Part shown: one piece after another, positions 16,380 through 24,344 of the stretch
Layout: each line of letters starts with the position of its first letter
Position numbering within the stretch: the stretch's first letter is position 1
NCBI GenBank assembly: GCA_017301975.1
Contig: JAFLEI010000050.1
Coordinates: 1 to 42,057, forward strand
From: Verrucomicrobiota bacterium
Lineage (GTDB): Bacteria; Verrucomicrobiota; Verrucomicrobiia; Verrucomicrobiales; Verrucomicrobiaceae
Direction: 5' to 3'
DNA: 42,057 nt
Program-made: the position numbers and the translations under genes
Notes under the pieces: model-generated
The model's input: the letters and a program-made list of their open reading frames with translations, nothing else
The model's database searches: none
What the model was told of the DNA's origin: nothing

Positions 16380-17483
16380 TCACTCCCCCAGCACCTCCAT
16401 CCACTCCCGCATATGCCTCTCCCAGGTCTGCGCCAGCACCGTCTCCCGCGCAGCGGTCGAAAGCGCCTGCCAGCTCGTGGCATCATAGGCCAGCGCCTCC
16501 TGGATGCGCGCGGCCAGCTCGCGCGGCTGCTGCGGGTGGTACAGCATCAGTCCGTTCTCTTCATTGCGGATGTGATCCACAGCGCCGTCCATCACGGAGA
16601 TCAGCCCGGGCAGCCCGCACGCCATGCTCTGCAGCACCGTGTTGGAAAAGGCGTCATACTGCGTGGGATGCACAAACCAGTCCGCCGACTGATACAGCTC
16701 CACCAGATTGCTCGTCACCGGCACGATGCGGACGCGTGAGCCAATGCCAAGGCGTTTGATCTTGTCGCGCATCGCAGGACTCAGGTTCCTGCCCACGATC
16801 CAGAGCGTGGCGTCATTCTGCTTCATCGCCTCCAGCAAGGGCTCCAGCCCACGGCGGCGATGGCTCAGCGAGACAAACAGCAGCACCGGCTTCGCCGCAT
16901 CCGTCTGCAGCTTGCGGCAGTACAACTCGCGCGTGTTGGCGCGGTTCTCCGCCGGGCGGAAGAGCTGGGATTCCACCGGCGGGAAAAGGATGCGAAAGCG
17001 CTCGCCATCCGCCCCATAAACACCCTGCAACTGCGCCGCCACGCGTGCGGAGCTGGTCACAAACTTCGGCGTCTCGCGGCCCGCGTAAAGCCGCCGCTCC
17101 AGGTACAGCTCATACAGATGCTTCACGCTGTACCTCTGCCACAGCGGCAGCAGATTGCCGTAAAGCCGGTGGCAGCCCGTGCCGTTGCGATGCACGTCCT
17201 GCACACAGGTGCGCCCAAAACCGATGCTCAAATCCACGCCCGCCGCCAGCGCCACACGCGGAGCCACCCGGTCGAAATGCCACATCCGCATCGTGGCCGA
17301 TCCCTTCAGGCGCGGCAGCAGCTCCCAGCGGCCTGGCAGCAGCGCCCCGATCTCCGGCGTCGTCAGCGAGGTGATGTAAGTCAGTTCATGGCCCGCAGCC
17401 ACGAGCCTTTTGGCGAACTCGATGAGGAAGTTCTCCACACCGGAGCCGCGAATGATCTGCGGATGGATCAGGGCCAGCTTCAT
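16380..17483 (-). CDS. GT4-family glycosyltransferase, WaaG-like
   Basis: A protein of 367 residues. The N-terminus MKLALIHPQIIRGSGVENFLIEFAKRL is the first Rossmann half of a GT-B enzyme. The second half has RILFPPVESQLF, LLFVSLSHRRRGLEPLLEAM, RIVPVTSNLVELYQSADWFVHPTQYDAFSNTVLQSMACGLPGL and the EX7E-type donor site around that segment. It resembles WaaG, which adds glucose to the lipopolysaccharide inner core from UDP-glucose. The start overlaps no other gene and is 3 bases after the stop of the preceding glycosyltransferase. A GGGAG motif 9 bases upstream may serve as ribosome site. The operon has a ketoacyl synthase first. The sugar and acceptor cannot be told from sequence. Confidence 0.87.
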   Translation of the reverse strand: MKLALIHPQIIRGSGVENFLIEFAKRLVAAGHELTYITSLTTPEIGALLPGRWELLPRLKGSATMRMWHFDRVAPRVALAAGVDLSIGFGRTCVQDVHRNGTGCHRLYGNLLPLWQRYSVKHLYELYLERRLYAGRETPKFVTSSARVAAQLQGVYGADGERFRILFPPVESQLFRPAENRANTRELYCRKLQTDAAKPVLLFVSLSHRRRGLEPLLEAMKQNDATLWIVGRNLSPAMRDKIKRLGIGSRVRIVPVTSNLVELYQSADWFVHPTQYDAFSNTVLQSMACGLPGLISVMDGAVDHIRNEENGLMLYHPQQPRELAARIQEALAYDATSWQALSTAARETVLAQTWERHMREWMEVLGE

Positions 17484-17486
17484 CCG

Positions 17487-18269
17487 TTACTTCTCCCGGC
17501 CCTCCGCAGCTTTCTCATACATCCGGCTGTAGCGGTCAAAGGTGAAAAACGCCGTGGCCGCCGCGATCCACAATCCCGGGAAACCATCGAGAAAACCCAG
17601 CTTCAGCACATAGGCGCGCGTGAAGCGCCACCACGGGCGGAACAGCGTGTGCAGCAGCGACCACCGCCTGCCTTTGCTCGCCTGGGTCTGCAGGAAAACA
17701 TTCGAGTACTGCACGTGCTTCACCAGGTAATGCTCGATGTTTCGGAACGAGTAATGCAGCAGATCTCCTTGCAGCGTCGTGCAGGGCCCGTCCACGTCCA
17801 GCCGCTCATGCACCTGCCCGCCACCGTCTGCGGCCCACTGACTTTTCGCGCGCCGGAAAAGCCGCACCTTGCGGTCCGGATACCAGTCGCCGTGATGAAT
17901 CCACCGCCCCATGAACCACACCAGCCGCGACATCCACGCGCCGTCAAAACGCTGGTCGTCACCACGCGCGAAGAATCCCAGGATCGAATCCCGCAGCTCA
18001 GGCGTGAGCTCCTCATCACAATCCAGCGCCAGCACCCATTCGTAACTGCAAAGCGCCAGGCAGTGGTTCTTCTGCGCCGTGTAGCCCAGCCAGTCCTGAT
18101 GGACAAACTTCGCGCCAAACTCAGCGGCGATTTCCGCCGTACGGTCTTTCGAGCCCGAATCCACGATCACGATCTCCTGCGCCAGGTCTCCCACACTGGC
18201 CAGGCAGCGGCGCAGATTGGCCTCCTCGTTCATGGAGATGATGGAAATCGAAAGCGGCAGGCGGGTCAT
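17487..18269 (-). CDS. GT2-family glycosyltransferase, WaaE/KdtX-like
   Basis: A GT-A enzyme of 260 residues. I chose the start at 18269 (MTRLPLSISIISMNEEANLRRCL), because the extra 25 residues of a longer frame overlap the preceding gene and precede the family's normal N-terminus. Visible motifs are SIISMNEEANLRRCL, IVIVDSGSKDRT, ALDCDEEL (DXD-like) and, toward the end, an RWSLLHTLFRPWWRF segment typical of the WaaE/KdtX branch with a membrane-binding C-terminus. Such enzymes add beta-linked glucose to lipopolysaccharide core heptose. Together with the WaaG-like neighbour it suggests lipopolysaccharide or envelope glycan synthesis. Confidence 0.87.
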   Translation of the reverse strand: MTRLPLSISIISMNEEANLRRCLASVGDLAQEIVIVDSGSKDRTAEIAAEFGAKFVHQDWLGYTAQKNHCLALCSYEWVLALDCDEELTPELRDSILGFFARGDDQRFDGAWMSRLVWFMGRWIHHGDWYPDRKVRLFRRAKSQWAADGGGQVHERLDVDGPCTTLQGDLLHYSFRNIEHYLVKHVQYSNVFLQTQASKGRRWSLLHTLFRPWWRFTRAYVLKLGFLDGFPGLWIAAATAFFTFDRYSRMYEKAAEGREK

Positions 18270-18315
18270 GCGTTGCGCGACTTTCGCGAATCCACCGCCG
18301 GTGCCAAGCACGGAA

Positions 18316-19482
18316 TCAAACGACTGCCAGGGAAACCGCCGCATTGTGCCCGCCCATCCCGGAGGCCAGCTTCACCACGCGATCTCCGGCGGCAAGCGCG
18401 AGCGGCGCTTCATTCAAAGGCAGTCCGCAGGCAGGCGGCGTGAGGCCGGGGAGGCACGCAGGCAGCCAGCGCTCCGCCATGCAGCCGGCCAGCAGGGCCA
18501 CATCCAGCAGGCCGCTGGCGCCCAGCGTGTGGCCGGTCTGGGGCTTCAGCGGCAGCAGCGGCACCTTCCTGCCATCCAGCGCACGCAGCAGCGCGGGCGG
18601 CTCCACCCGCGCATGGTTCCGCGTGCCCGTGGCATGCGGGCAAAGGGCCACCACCTTCTGCAGATCGCCCGCCTGCAAAGCAGCACGCACGCAGTCTTCG
18701 ATCCCGCCACCATCGGCGGGAATCATCAGCGTGTCATAGGCATCGCTGTTGGCATTGTAATGCTCCACCCGGCACAGCTTGGGGCGTCCTCCGCCATCCC
18801 GCTCCACGGTTACCGCCACCGCCGCTTCGGCCGGGAAGAAGCCGCTGGTGGCGCGCTCCGAATCGATGGCAAAAGGATCATTGACGCCATTGCTGGAAAG
18901 CAGGCCGGTGTCCTTAAAATCTTGCAGCACCGCCTCGATGAGCGGGAGGTCCACCGCCACCACGATCGCACGCGGCGCCACGCCGCTGCCCACCGCCATC
19001 CACGCCATGCCCAGCGCGTCCAGTCCCGAGGAGCAGCCGTTGGAAATCATCTGCCACGGGCCGCGAATCCCCAGCTCAATGCTCACGGCGGCCGGTATTT
19101 CACAGTGCATCGTGTTGCTGGCACTGAACTTGCGTAAGGGCCTGCGCCATGCATTCACCCCCAGTATCTCACCCGCGTTTCCACGACTGCTGGCGCCATA
19201 CAGCCATGCGCCGCGGATTTCCTCCGCAGACCAGCCCGCACGGCGCACCGCCGCAGCGGCTGTTCTCACGGCTGCATTGCTGGCTGCGCCATGGCGGCGG
19301 CCTTTCAAAAGTTCGCGTGAAGGCAGCGCCCCCGCAGCCAGCGGCCCATCACCCGCGCCGGGCAGGCCTGGGTACGGGATCAGCCCCCCGCGCCGCTCCC
19401 GCAGCGCGTCCAGGCAATCCTCCGTCCGCAAACCTAAAACACAGGCCGTCTCCACGGCTGTGATGAACACATTTTCCATCAT
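18316..19482 (-). CDS. Beta-ketoacyl-ACP synthase-like protein (KAS I/II type)
   Basis: A thiolase-fold protein of 388 residues. The catalytic triad of decarboxylating ketosynthases is complete: Cys at about residue 150 in SNGCSSG, His in CPHATGTRNH and His in KPQTGHTLGASG. I chose the paired Met at 19482/19479 (MMENVFITAVETA) over an upstream Met at 19521. It is shorter and more divergent than housekeeping FabF, and no acyl carrier protein or other fatty-acid gene is nearby, so it is probably a specialised enzyme, for example for an envelope lipid or an aryl-polyene-like product. It is the first gene of an operon with two glycosyltransferases, 46 bases before the second gene, and is divergent from a bactofilin gene. 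Confidence 0.85.
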   Translation of the reverse strand: MMENVFITAVETACVLGLRTEDCLDALRERRGGLIPYPGLPGAGDGPLAAGALPSRELLKGRRHGAASNAAVRTAAAAVRRAGWSAEEIRGAWLYGASSRGNAGEILGVNAWRRPLRKFSASNTMHCEIPAAVSIELGIRGPWQMISNGCSSGLDALGMAWMAVGSGVAPRAIVVAVDLPLIEAVLQDFKDTGLLSSNGVNDPFAIDSERATSGFFPAEAAVAVTVERDGGGRPKLCRVEHYNANSDAYDTLMIPADGGGIEDCVRAALQAGDLQKVVALCPHATGTRNHARVEPPALLRALDGRKVPLLPLKPQTGHTLGASGLLDVALLAGCMAERWLPACLPGLTPPACGLPLNEAPLALAAGDRVVKLASGMGGHNAAVSLAVV

Positions 19483-19570
19483 GATACGATACAGCCCTAA
19501 AACCACCCTGACGCAACCCATCTCAGCAGCACCTTCACGTCAAACTGACAAAAAATAAGCAAGCCGAAGA

Positions 19571-19600
19571 TTGACACTCAACTTAATAACCAGCTATATT
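19571..19600 (+). promoter_or_regulatory. Sigma-70 type promoter of the bactofilin gene
   Basis: A perfect -35 box TTGACA (19571-19576) and a -10 box TATATT (19595-19600, 5 of 6 consensus bases) are separated by 18 bases. The predicted transcription start, about 7 bases further, is at about 19607, only 3 bases before the ATG at 19610. The mRNA would be leaderless or nearly so. The boxes are read directly; their use is inferred. Confidence 0.72.
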
Positions 19601-19609
19601 TTAGACCTC

Positions 19610-20125
19610 ATGTTAAGGCAAATCATTGGACAACCCGAAGGGCAAAAGGAAGACAGGCGTTCTGAGGCACACGCACCGGCTCCTGCAGCCGAACGTGCCC
19701 CCATTCTCTCCGCTCCCGCTGCACAACCCCAACGCTCACACTCAGCTCCCGTCATGACTTCCAGTAAAAACGTTCTCGCCAACGACGTCGAAATCAAAGG
19801 CTCCATCAAATTTTCCCACGACCTCATCATCGACGGCAAGATCGAAGGCGAAGTCATCTCCGACGGCAGCCTCACCGTGGGTGAAAACGCCCTCATCAAA
19901 GGCGAGGTCAAAACCCGCTCCGTCATCATTTTCGGCAAAGTCGAAGGCAACATCACCGTCGCCGAGCGCTGCGAGCTCAAGAGCAACGCGATCCTCGTCG
20001 GCGACATCGCCGCAGGCACCCTTGCCATCGAAGAAGGCGCCACCTTCATGGGCCAGTCCCAGGTCGGCAAGAAAGCGGACAGCAAGCCCGCTCCCGCCTT
20101 CGGTGGTGTCAAACCACAACCTTAA
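19610..20125 (+). CDS. Bactofilin (polymer-forming cytoskeletal protein)
   Basis: A protein of 171 residues with the bactofilin core in its second half: KGSIKFSHDLIIDGKIEGEV, LTVGENALIKGEV, GKVEGNITVAERCELKSNAILVGDI and LAIEEGATFMGQS, a right-handed beta-helix repeat. A Pro/Ala-rich N-terminal arm precedes it and a short basic tail follows, both typical. Bactofilins polymerise without nucleotide and organise cell-shape or envelope enzymes. I chose ATG 19610 rather than an earlier TTG at 19571, since the TTG lies within a consensus -35 box. It is 14 bases before a second, zinc-ribbon bactofilin. Confidence 0.93.
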   Translation: MLRQIIGQPEGQKEDRRSEAHAPAPAAERAPILSAPAAQPQRSHSAPVMTSSKNVLANDVEIKGSIKFSHDLIIDGKIEGEVISDGSLTVGENALIKGEVKTRSVIIFGKVEGNITVAERCELKSNAILVGDIAAGTLAIEEGATFMGQSQVGKKADSKPAPAFGGVKPQP

Positions 20126-20139
20126 CCTGCCTCACCTGA

Positions 20140-21291
20140 GTGTTCGGACGGTTCTTCGGCACGAAGACCAGCATCCTTCCCACGCCACCTAAGAATCAAA
20201 TCGAAGTGGTGTGCCCTTCTTGTGGCGCGGCTCAGTATGAGCCGCGCCTCGTTGTTTCCACATTTTGCAAAAAGTGCGGGGTCCACCTCACCGTGGAAAA
20301 ACGCCGCGTCATCGCCTCCAATGTCACCCGCTCCGGCGTGGGCATGAGCGATCCCTGGGCGGATGCCACGCCCCCGGCCCAGGCCCCCGCCGCCAAACCT
20401 GCCGAACAGCCCAGCCCCGAGCCTGCGCCCACCGCTGCCGAGGGCTTTGGCGCTTTCCTCCAGAGCAAGAACCTGCCCGCCCCTGAGGCCGAGGCCCCGC
20501 CGCCTCCGGAAACCGCGGAAGTTCCCGCGCCAGCACCATCCCCAGCGGCACAAGCACAGGCCCCAACCCCTGCTGCAGCACCTGCCCCAGCCCCTGCCCC
20601 CGCCGAAAACTCCGCAGCAGAGCCCATCACCCCGGGCGCACGCCGTGCCCAGTCCAATTCCCCGCCCCCCACGCCCGCACCCGCCCCCCAGACGGCGACC
20701 TCTCTGCAAAAGATGAAGGAGCAGGGCATGTACCGGAACCAGTATTTCAAAGACGCCGAGTGCTTTGACTGCGGCCACAAGTTCAAGACCGGCCGCTCCG
20801 CCAAGTCCGCCACCTGCCCCGCCTGCGGCGCTTACATCTCCCTGGAAGACGTGGAGATCAACATGACCTCCACGCAGCCTATCAAGACGCGCGGCAATGT
20901 GCTCATCCGCAAACGTGGCCGCCTTTCCGCCACCAGCGTCCAGTGCCGCGACCTCGAATGCCACGGCATCATCGAGGCCAATGTCACCTGCTCCGGAGAC
21001 GCCACCTTCCGCACCACCGGCAGCATCATCGGCGAGATCCACTGCCAGCGTTTCGTGGTGGAAAAAGGCGCGGATGTCGCCTTCCTCAATGCCGTGCATG
21101 CCACGGATGTCGAAATTCAGGCCCGCCTCACCGGCACCATCTACAGCACCGGCCCCGTCCTCATCGGTGCAAACGGTGCCATCAATGGCGATGTCACCGC
21201 ACGCTCCGTGTCCATCGAGCCCGGCGGCGAGCTCAATGGCGCGATGAACATCGTGCGCGGCAGGCAGGTCATTGTTCCCCCAGCCCTCTGA
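20140..21291 (+). CDS. Bactofilin-like protein with two zinc ribbons
   Basis: A protein of 383 residues with a GTG start at 20140, 14 bases after the first bactofilin. Two Cys4 zinc-ribbon motifs are visible: CPSCGAAQ...CKKCG near the N-terminus and CFDCGHKF...CPACG at about residues 208-228. Between them lies a 110-residue Pro/Ala linker. The C-terminal third has bactofilin-like beta-helix repeats (LIRKRGRLSATSVQCRDLECHGIIEANVTCSGDATF, GSIIGEI, ARLTGTIYSTGPVLIGANGAINGDV). The combination suggests a scaffold that bridges a filament and another partner through zinc-binding heads. A later Met start is unlikely, since the first zinc ribbon would be lost. Confidence 0.85.
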   Translation: MFGRFFGTKTSILPTPPKNQIEVVCPSCGAAQYEPRLVVSTFCKKCGVHLTVEKRRVIASNVTRSGVGMSDPWADATPPAQAPAAKPAEQPSPEPAPTAAEGFGAFLQSKNLPAPEAEAPPPPETAEVPAPAPSPAAQAQAPTPAAAPAPAPAPAENSAAEPITPGARRAQSNSPPPTPAPAPQTATSLQKMKEQGMYRNQYFKDAECFDCGHKFKTGRSAKSATCPACGAYISLEDVEINMTSTQPIKTRGNVLIRKRGRLSATSVQCRDLECHGIIEANVTCSGDATFRTTGSIIGEIHCQRFVVEKGADVAFLNAVHATDVEIQARLTGTIYSTGPVLIGANGAINGDVTARSVSIEPGGELNGAMNIVRGRQVIVPPAL

Positions 21292-21303
21292 TCCGCCCGC
21301 GCC

Positions 21304-22125
21304 ATGAAGTTGCGCACGCTTCTGCTGCTGGTCGCACTGGTCGCCGCATGCTTTCTGGCGCTGCGTGCGGACTCGTTTAAAGTCATGAGTTCCTGGATCA
21401 GCCTTGCCATGCAAATCCTCACGCGTGATTCACTCACCCTGCCCTACCCCGCACCACCGCCGCCGGCAGAATGGCGCGGCATGGATGCCACAGCGCGGTT
21501 GATCCATGCCCGCACGCGCCTGCTGCCCAGACTGCATGAAGAACTCGCCGCGCGGAACTGCCGTCTCGGCCAGCCCGCCTTCATCCGCATCTTCAAAGAA
21601 AGCCGCGAGCTCGAGCTCTGGCTGCAGGCCCCCTCGGGCGAATGGCACCTCTTCCGCACCTACCCCATCGCCTGCTTTTCAGGCACCCTCGGCCCCAAGA
21701 CGCGTGAAGGCGACATGCAGGCGCCGGAGGGTTTTTACAGCGTCACCTCGAAGATGCTGAATCCTGCCAGCAACTACCATCTCGCCTTCAACATCGGCTA
21801 CCCCAACGCCTACGACCTCGCGCACCAGCGCACCGGCAGCCTCATCATGGTGCATGGCGACGTCCGCAGCATCGGCTGCTTCGCCATGACCGACCCCGTC
21901 ATCGAAGAAATCTACCTCGTGGCCGAAGCCGCCCTCAAAGACGGCCGCCACATGTCAGTGCACAGCTTTCCCTTTCGCATGACCAAGGAACGAATGAAGA
22001 AGGCGGCCCCCGCCCACCAACAATCCTGGGAAGAACTGCTGCCCGCCTATGAGATGTTTGAAAAGGAGAAGCGGGTGCCGCAGGTGACGGTGGAGGATGG
22101 GAGGTATCGGATCGGGAATTTTTGA
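21304..22125 (+). CDS. L,D-transpeptidase, YafK/YkuD-like
   Basis: A protein of 273 residues with an N-terminal hydrophobic segment (MKLRTLLLLVALVAACFLALR), so it is exported or anchored. The YkuD catalytic motif is clear: MVHGDVRSIGCFAMTD with Cys192 as nucleophile and the His of HGD. The length and the TGSLIMVHG context fit the YafK (DpaA) branch, members of which cut Braun lipoprotein from peptidoglycan or crosslink the wall. It is 12 bases after the zinc-ribbon bactofilin, so the three genes look like an envelope-shape operon. Bactofilins elsewhere are linked to peptidoglycan hydrolases, which supports the grouping. Confidence 0.9.
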   Translation: MKLRTLLLLVALVAACFLALRADSFKVMSSWISLAMQILTRDSLTLPYPAPPPPAEWRGMDATARLIHARTRLLPRLHEELAARNCRLGQPAFIRIFKESRELELWLQAPSGEWHLFRTYPIACFSGTLGPKTREGDMQAPEGFYSVTSKMLNPASNYHLAFNIGYPNAYDLAHQRTGSLIMVHGDVRSIGCFAMTDPVIEEIYLVAEAALKDGRHMSVHSFPFRMTKERMKKAAPAHQQSWEELLPAYEMFEKEKRVPQVTVEDGRYRIGNF

Positions 22126-22151
22126 TTTACGATTTTCGATTTATGATTTGA
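22124..22151 (+). repeat. GATTTNN heptamer array, left side of the IVP cassette
   Basis: Four consecutive heptamers GATTTAC, GATTTTC, GATTTAT and GATTTGA follow directly after the transpeptidase stop. The reverse complement of this pattern recurs on the other side of the IVP gene (22521-22548), so the gene lies between inverted arrays. Confidence 0.8.
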
Positions 22152-22163
22152 GATGGGCGGCTC

Positions 22164-22529
22164 ATGAACTCGAGCGAACTCAAGGAAAGGACAATGGACT
22201 TCGCGGTGCGTGTCCTCAAGATGGTGAATGCACTGCCCAGGACGACAGCAGGCCGAACGGTGGGGGGACAAATCGCGAGGAGCAGCACATCGGTGGCCGC
22301 CAACTACCGGGCGGCGTTGCGAGCAAAGTCGGACGCAGATTTCATCAACAAAATCACCATCGTTTTAGAAGAAGCGGACGAATCCGCCTTCTGGCTCGAA
22401 CTGGCCGAACGCGCCGAACTACTTCCACCCAAACGCCTCAAAGCCCTCCGCCAGGAATCCGAAGAACTCACCAAAATCTTCAACGCCACCCGCAGCACCA
22501 CCAAGCGCCGCACCAGAGCAAAATCATAA
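22164..22529 (+). CDS. Four-helix bundle protein (23S rRNA IVP family)
   Basis: A small all-helical protein of 121 residues of the IVP/S23-type four-helix-bundle family, originally found in intervening sequences of 23S rRNA genes. Recognisable features are FAVRVLKMVNALPRT, the central VGGQIARSSTSVAANYRAALRAKS and IVLEEADESAFWLELAE. Its function is unknown; the fold is shared with Avd of diversity-generating retroelements. The gene sits between inverted heptamer arrays (22124-22151 and 22521-22548), and its stop codon lies within the right array, which suggests that gene and repeats moved together. No reverse transcriptase is near. Confidence 0.92.
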   Translation: MNSSELKERTMDFAVRVLKMVNALPRTTAGRTVGGQIARSSTSVAANYRAALRAKSDADFINKITIVLEEADESAFWLELAERAELLPPKRLKALRQESEELTKIFNATRSTTKRRTRAKS

Positions 22530-22548
22530 ATCCTAAATCATAAATCAT
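22521..22548 (-). repeat. AAATCAT heptamer array, right side of the IVP cassette
   Basis: Units AAATCAT, AAATCCT, AAATCAT and AAATCAT run in the opposite sense to the left array at 22124-22151. The array supplies the stop codon of the IVP gene at 22527-22529. Confidence 0.8.
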
Positions 22549-22572
22549 AAATTGCCCCCCTTCTCCAAGTGT

Positions 22573-23565
22573 ATGACCTCCCTCACCCTCTCCGCTGCCA
22601 AAACCTTCGCCTGGACCACGCTCCCCGAAGCCTCCGCTCCCGGCCCCCACGAGGCCCTCGTCGCCATCCGCGCCATCGGCATCTGCGGCACCGACTTCAG
22701 CGGCTACCTCGGCAAGATGCCCTTCATCGAGTTCCCCCGCATCCTCGGCCATGAACTCGGCGTCGAAGTCCTCGCCGTCGGCGCAGGCGTCACCCACCTC
22801 CACACCGGCGACCGCTGCTCCGTCGAGCCCTACCTCAACTGCGGCACCTGCCACGCCTGCCTGCGCGGCAGCACCAACTGCTGCGAAACCCTCCAGGTCC
22901 TCGGCGTCCATTGCGATGGCGGCATGCGCGAGCGCATGGTCCTCCCCGCGCACAAGCTCCATCCCTGCAACGCCCTCGACTTCGAGCAGCTCGCCCTCGT
23001 CGAAACCCTCGCCATCGGCTGCCACGCCGTGAACCGCGCGCAGATCGCCCCCGGCGACGATGTCCTCATCATCGGCTCCGGCCCCATCGGCCTCACCGTC
23101 CTCGAATTCGCCCGCGCCACAGGAGCCCCCATCACCATCCTCGAGCTCAACCCCGCCCGCCGCGCCTTCGTCCAGCAGCACTACCCCGGCGTCACCGTCG
23201 TCGAGACCTTGCCCGACGCCCCCGCCTTCCAGGTCATCTTCGACGCCACCGGCCACGCCGGCTCCATGGCCGCCACCCTGCGCTACGCCCGCTTCACCGG
23301 CCGCATCATCTACGTCGGCATCACCAAAGAGCCCGTCCCCCTCGACGATCCCCTCTTCCACCGTCGCGAGCTCACCCTCCTCGCCAGCCGCAACGCCCTC
23401 GCCTCAGACTTCCCCCGCATCCTCGCCATGATCCAGTCCGGCCAGATCAACACCACCCCCTGGATCAGCCACCGCTGCGCATTCACAGACCTCCCCGCCC
23501 AAATGGACCCCTGGCTCCTCCCCGAGTCCCGCGTCATCAAAGCCGTCGTCAGCCTCGGCACATAA
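22573..23565 (+). CDS. Zinc-dependent alcohol dehydrogenase (MDR family)
   Basis: A protein of 330 residues of the medium-chain dehydrogenase family. I chose ATG 22573 over an upstream TTG that starts in the repeat. Catalytic zinc ligands are in GICGTDF and GHE. The structural zinc lobe is CGTCHACLRGSTNCC with four cysteines. The NAD(P)-binding turn is IIGSGPIGL. It resembles sorbitol, galactitol-1-phosphate or threonine dehydrogenases; the substrate cannot be fixed from sequence. It lies alone between two repeat-flanked cassettes. Confidence 0.9.
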   Translation: MTSLTLSAAKTFAWTTLPEASAPGPHEALVAIRAIGICGTDFSGYLGKMPFIEFPRILGHELGVEVLAVGAGVTHLHTGDRCSVEPYLNCGTCHACLRGSTNCCETLQVLGVHCDGGMRERMVLPAHKLHPCNALDFEQLALVETLAIGCHAVNRAQIAPGDDVLIIGSGPIGLTVLEFARATGAPITILELNPARRAFVQQHYPGVTVVETLPDAPAFQVIFDATGHAGSMAATLRYARFTGRIIYVGITKEPVPLDDPLFHRRELTLLASRNALASDFPRILAMIQSGQINTTPWISHRCAFTDLPAQMDPWLLPESRVIKAVVSLGT

Positions 23566-23921
23566 CAAATCAACGAGACAAGACAAACTGCCAAACCCAG
23601 CCTGCCATTACCTCGTCGAAACCTTCGTCCCACAGTTTTTTGGAAATCCTGGGACGTTCGAATTAGCCGCAGAGGAGCAGAGAGGCAGAGGGAGCAGAGT
23701 TTTTATTTCATCTCTGCCCCATGGTTGTTCCGAAGCCATAGGCATATTCAAATAAGCCTCAGACAATCAAATCCCATCTCTGCCCCCCTCCGCCCCTTTG
23801 CCCCTCTGCGGTAAACGGAACGTCCCATCCCATCCCTTCGGTTCATCGACTCCGAATGGACCCAGATTGAAAGAATCAAAAACTCTGACACCTCGGCTGC
23901 TAAACTCACCCCGGCAACCAC
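23566..23921. other. Intergenic region with CTCTGC-type repeats
   Basis: This 356-base gap contains no gene I can support. It holds an inverted partial copy (about 23671-23703, CCGCAGAGG and related AGCAGAG words) and a full direct copy (23756-23821) of the repeat that recurs after the GxxExxY gene. Confidence 0.7.
23756..23821 (+). repeat. 66-base direct repeat, copy A, upstream of the GxxExxY gene
   Basis: This copy matches 24345-24409 with only a handful of differences and one gap. It begins GCCTCAGACAATCAAATC and ends in a CTCTGCGG-AAAC-GAAC pattern. The two copies flank the GxxExxY gene in the same orientation, as expected for a cassette that moves or duplicates by recombination. Confidence 0.88.
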
Positions 23922-24332
23922 ATGCTCTCTGAACCGACTCCATACGAGAATCATATCGCCACCCAAATCATCGGTTGTGCGATGATCGTGCATCGTCATT
24001 TCGGGCCAGGGGTGATCGAGAGTGTTTACGAAACCTGCTTCTGCCATGAACTCACCAAAGCGGGCCTGAGCGTGGAGCGTCAGCAACGCCAGCCGATCAT
24101 CTATGACGGCATCTCTTTCGATGACCCGTTCAGAATGGATCTGTTCGTCAATGAGTCCGTCATCATCGAAAACAAGGTCGTCGAAGCGGTTCTGCCGCTG
24201 CACAAGGCCCAGCTACGCAGCTACTTGAAACTCGCCAACCGCCGCCTTGGCTTGCTGATCAACTTCAATGTCGAACGCCTCAAGGACGGCGTTCACCGCG
24301 TCATCAACGACAGTGCGACGTATGACCAGTGA
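23922..24332 (+). CDS. GxxExxY protein
   Basis: A protein of 136 residues with the family signature GVIESVY at residues 30-36 and a later IIENKVVE stretch that fits a PDDEXK-like nuclease core (E-x-K). The GxxExxY family is widespread, with a PD-(D/E)XK-like fold inferred by others, and its function is unresolved. ATG 23922 is the first in frame and the usual family N-terminus follows. It is flanked by 66-base direct repeats (23756-23821 and 24345-24409), so it looks like a mobile or repeat-associated cassette. Confidence 0.92.
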   Translation: MLSEPTPYENHIATQIIGCAMIVHRHFGPGVIESVYETCFCHELTKAGLSVERQQRQPIIYDGISFDDPFRMDLFVNESVIIENKVVEAVLPLHKAQLRSYLKLANRRLGLLINFNVERLKDGVHRVINDSATYDQ

Positions 24333-24344
24333 GTCGCACCCTGC

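Noticed and set aside
16860..18443. Open frame of 527 codons on the plus strand
   Set aside because: It is antisense to two recognisable glycosyltransferases, so it is a shadow in GC-rich DNA.
22124..22548. Diversity-generating retroelement, because of the Avd-like four-helix bundle
   Set aside because: No reverse transcriptase, template repeat or variable repeat is visible nearby. The protein fits the free-standing IVP group.
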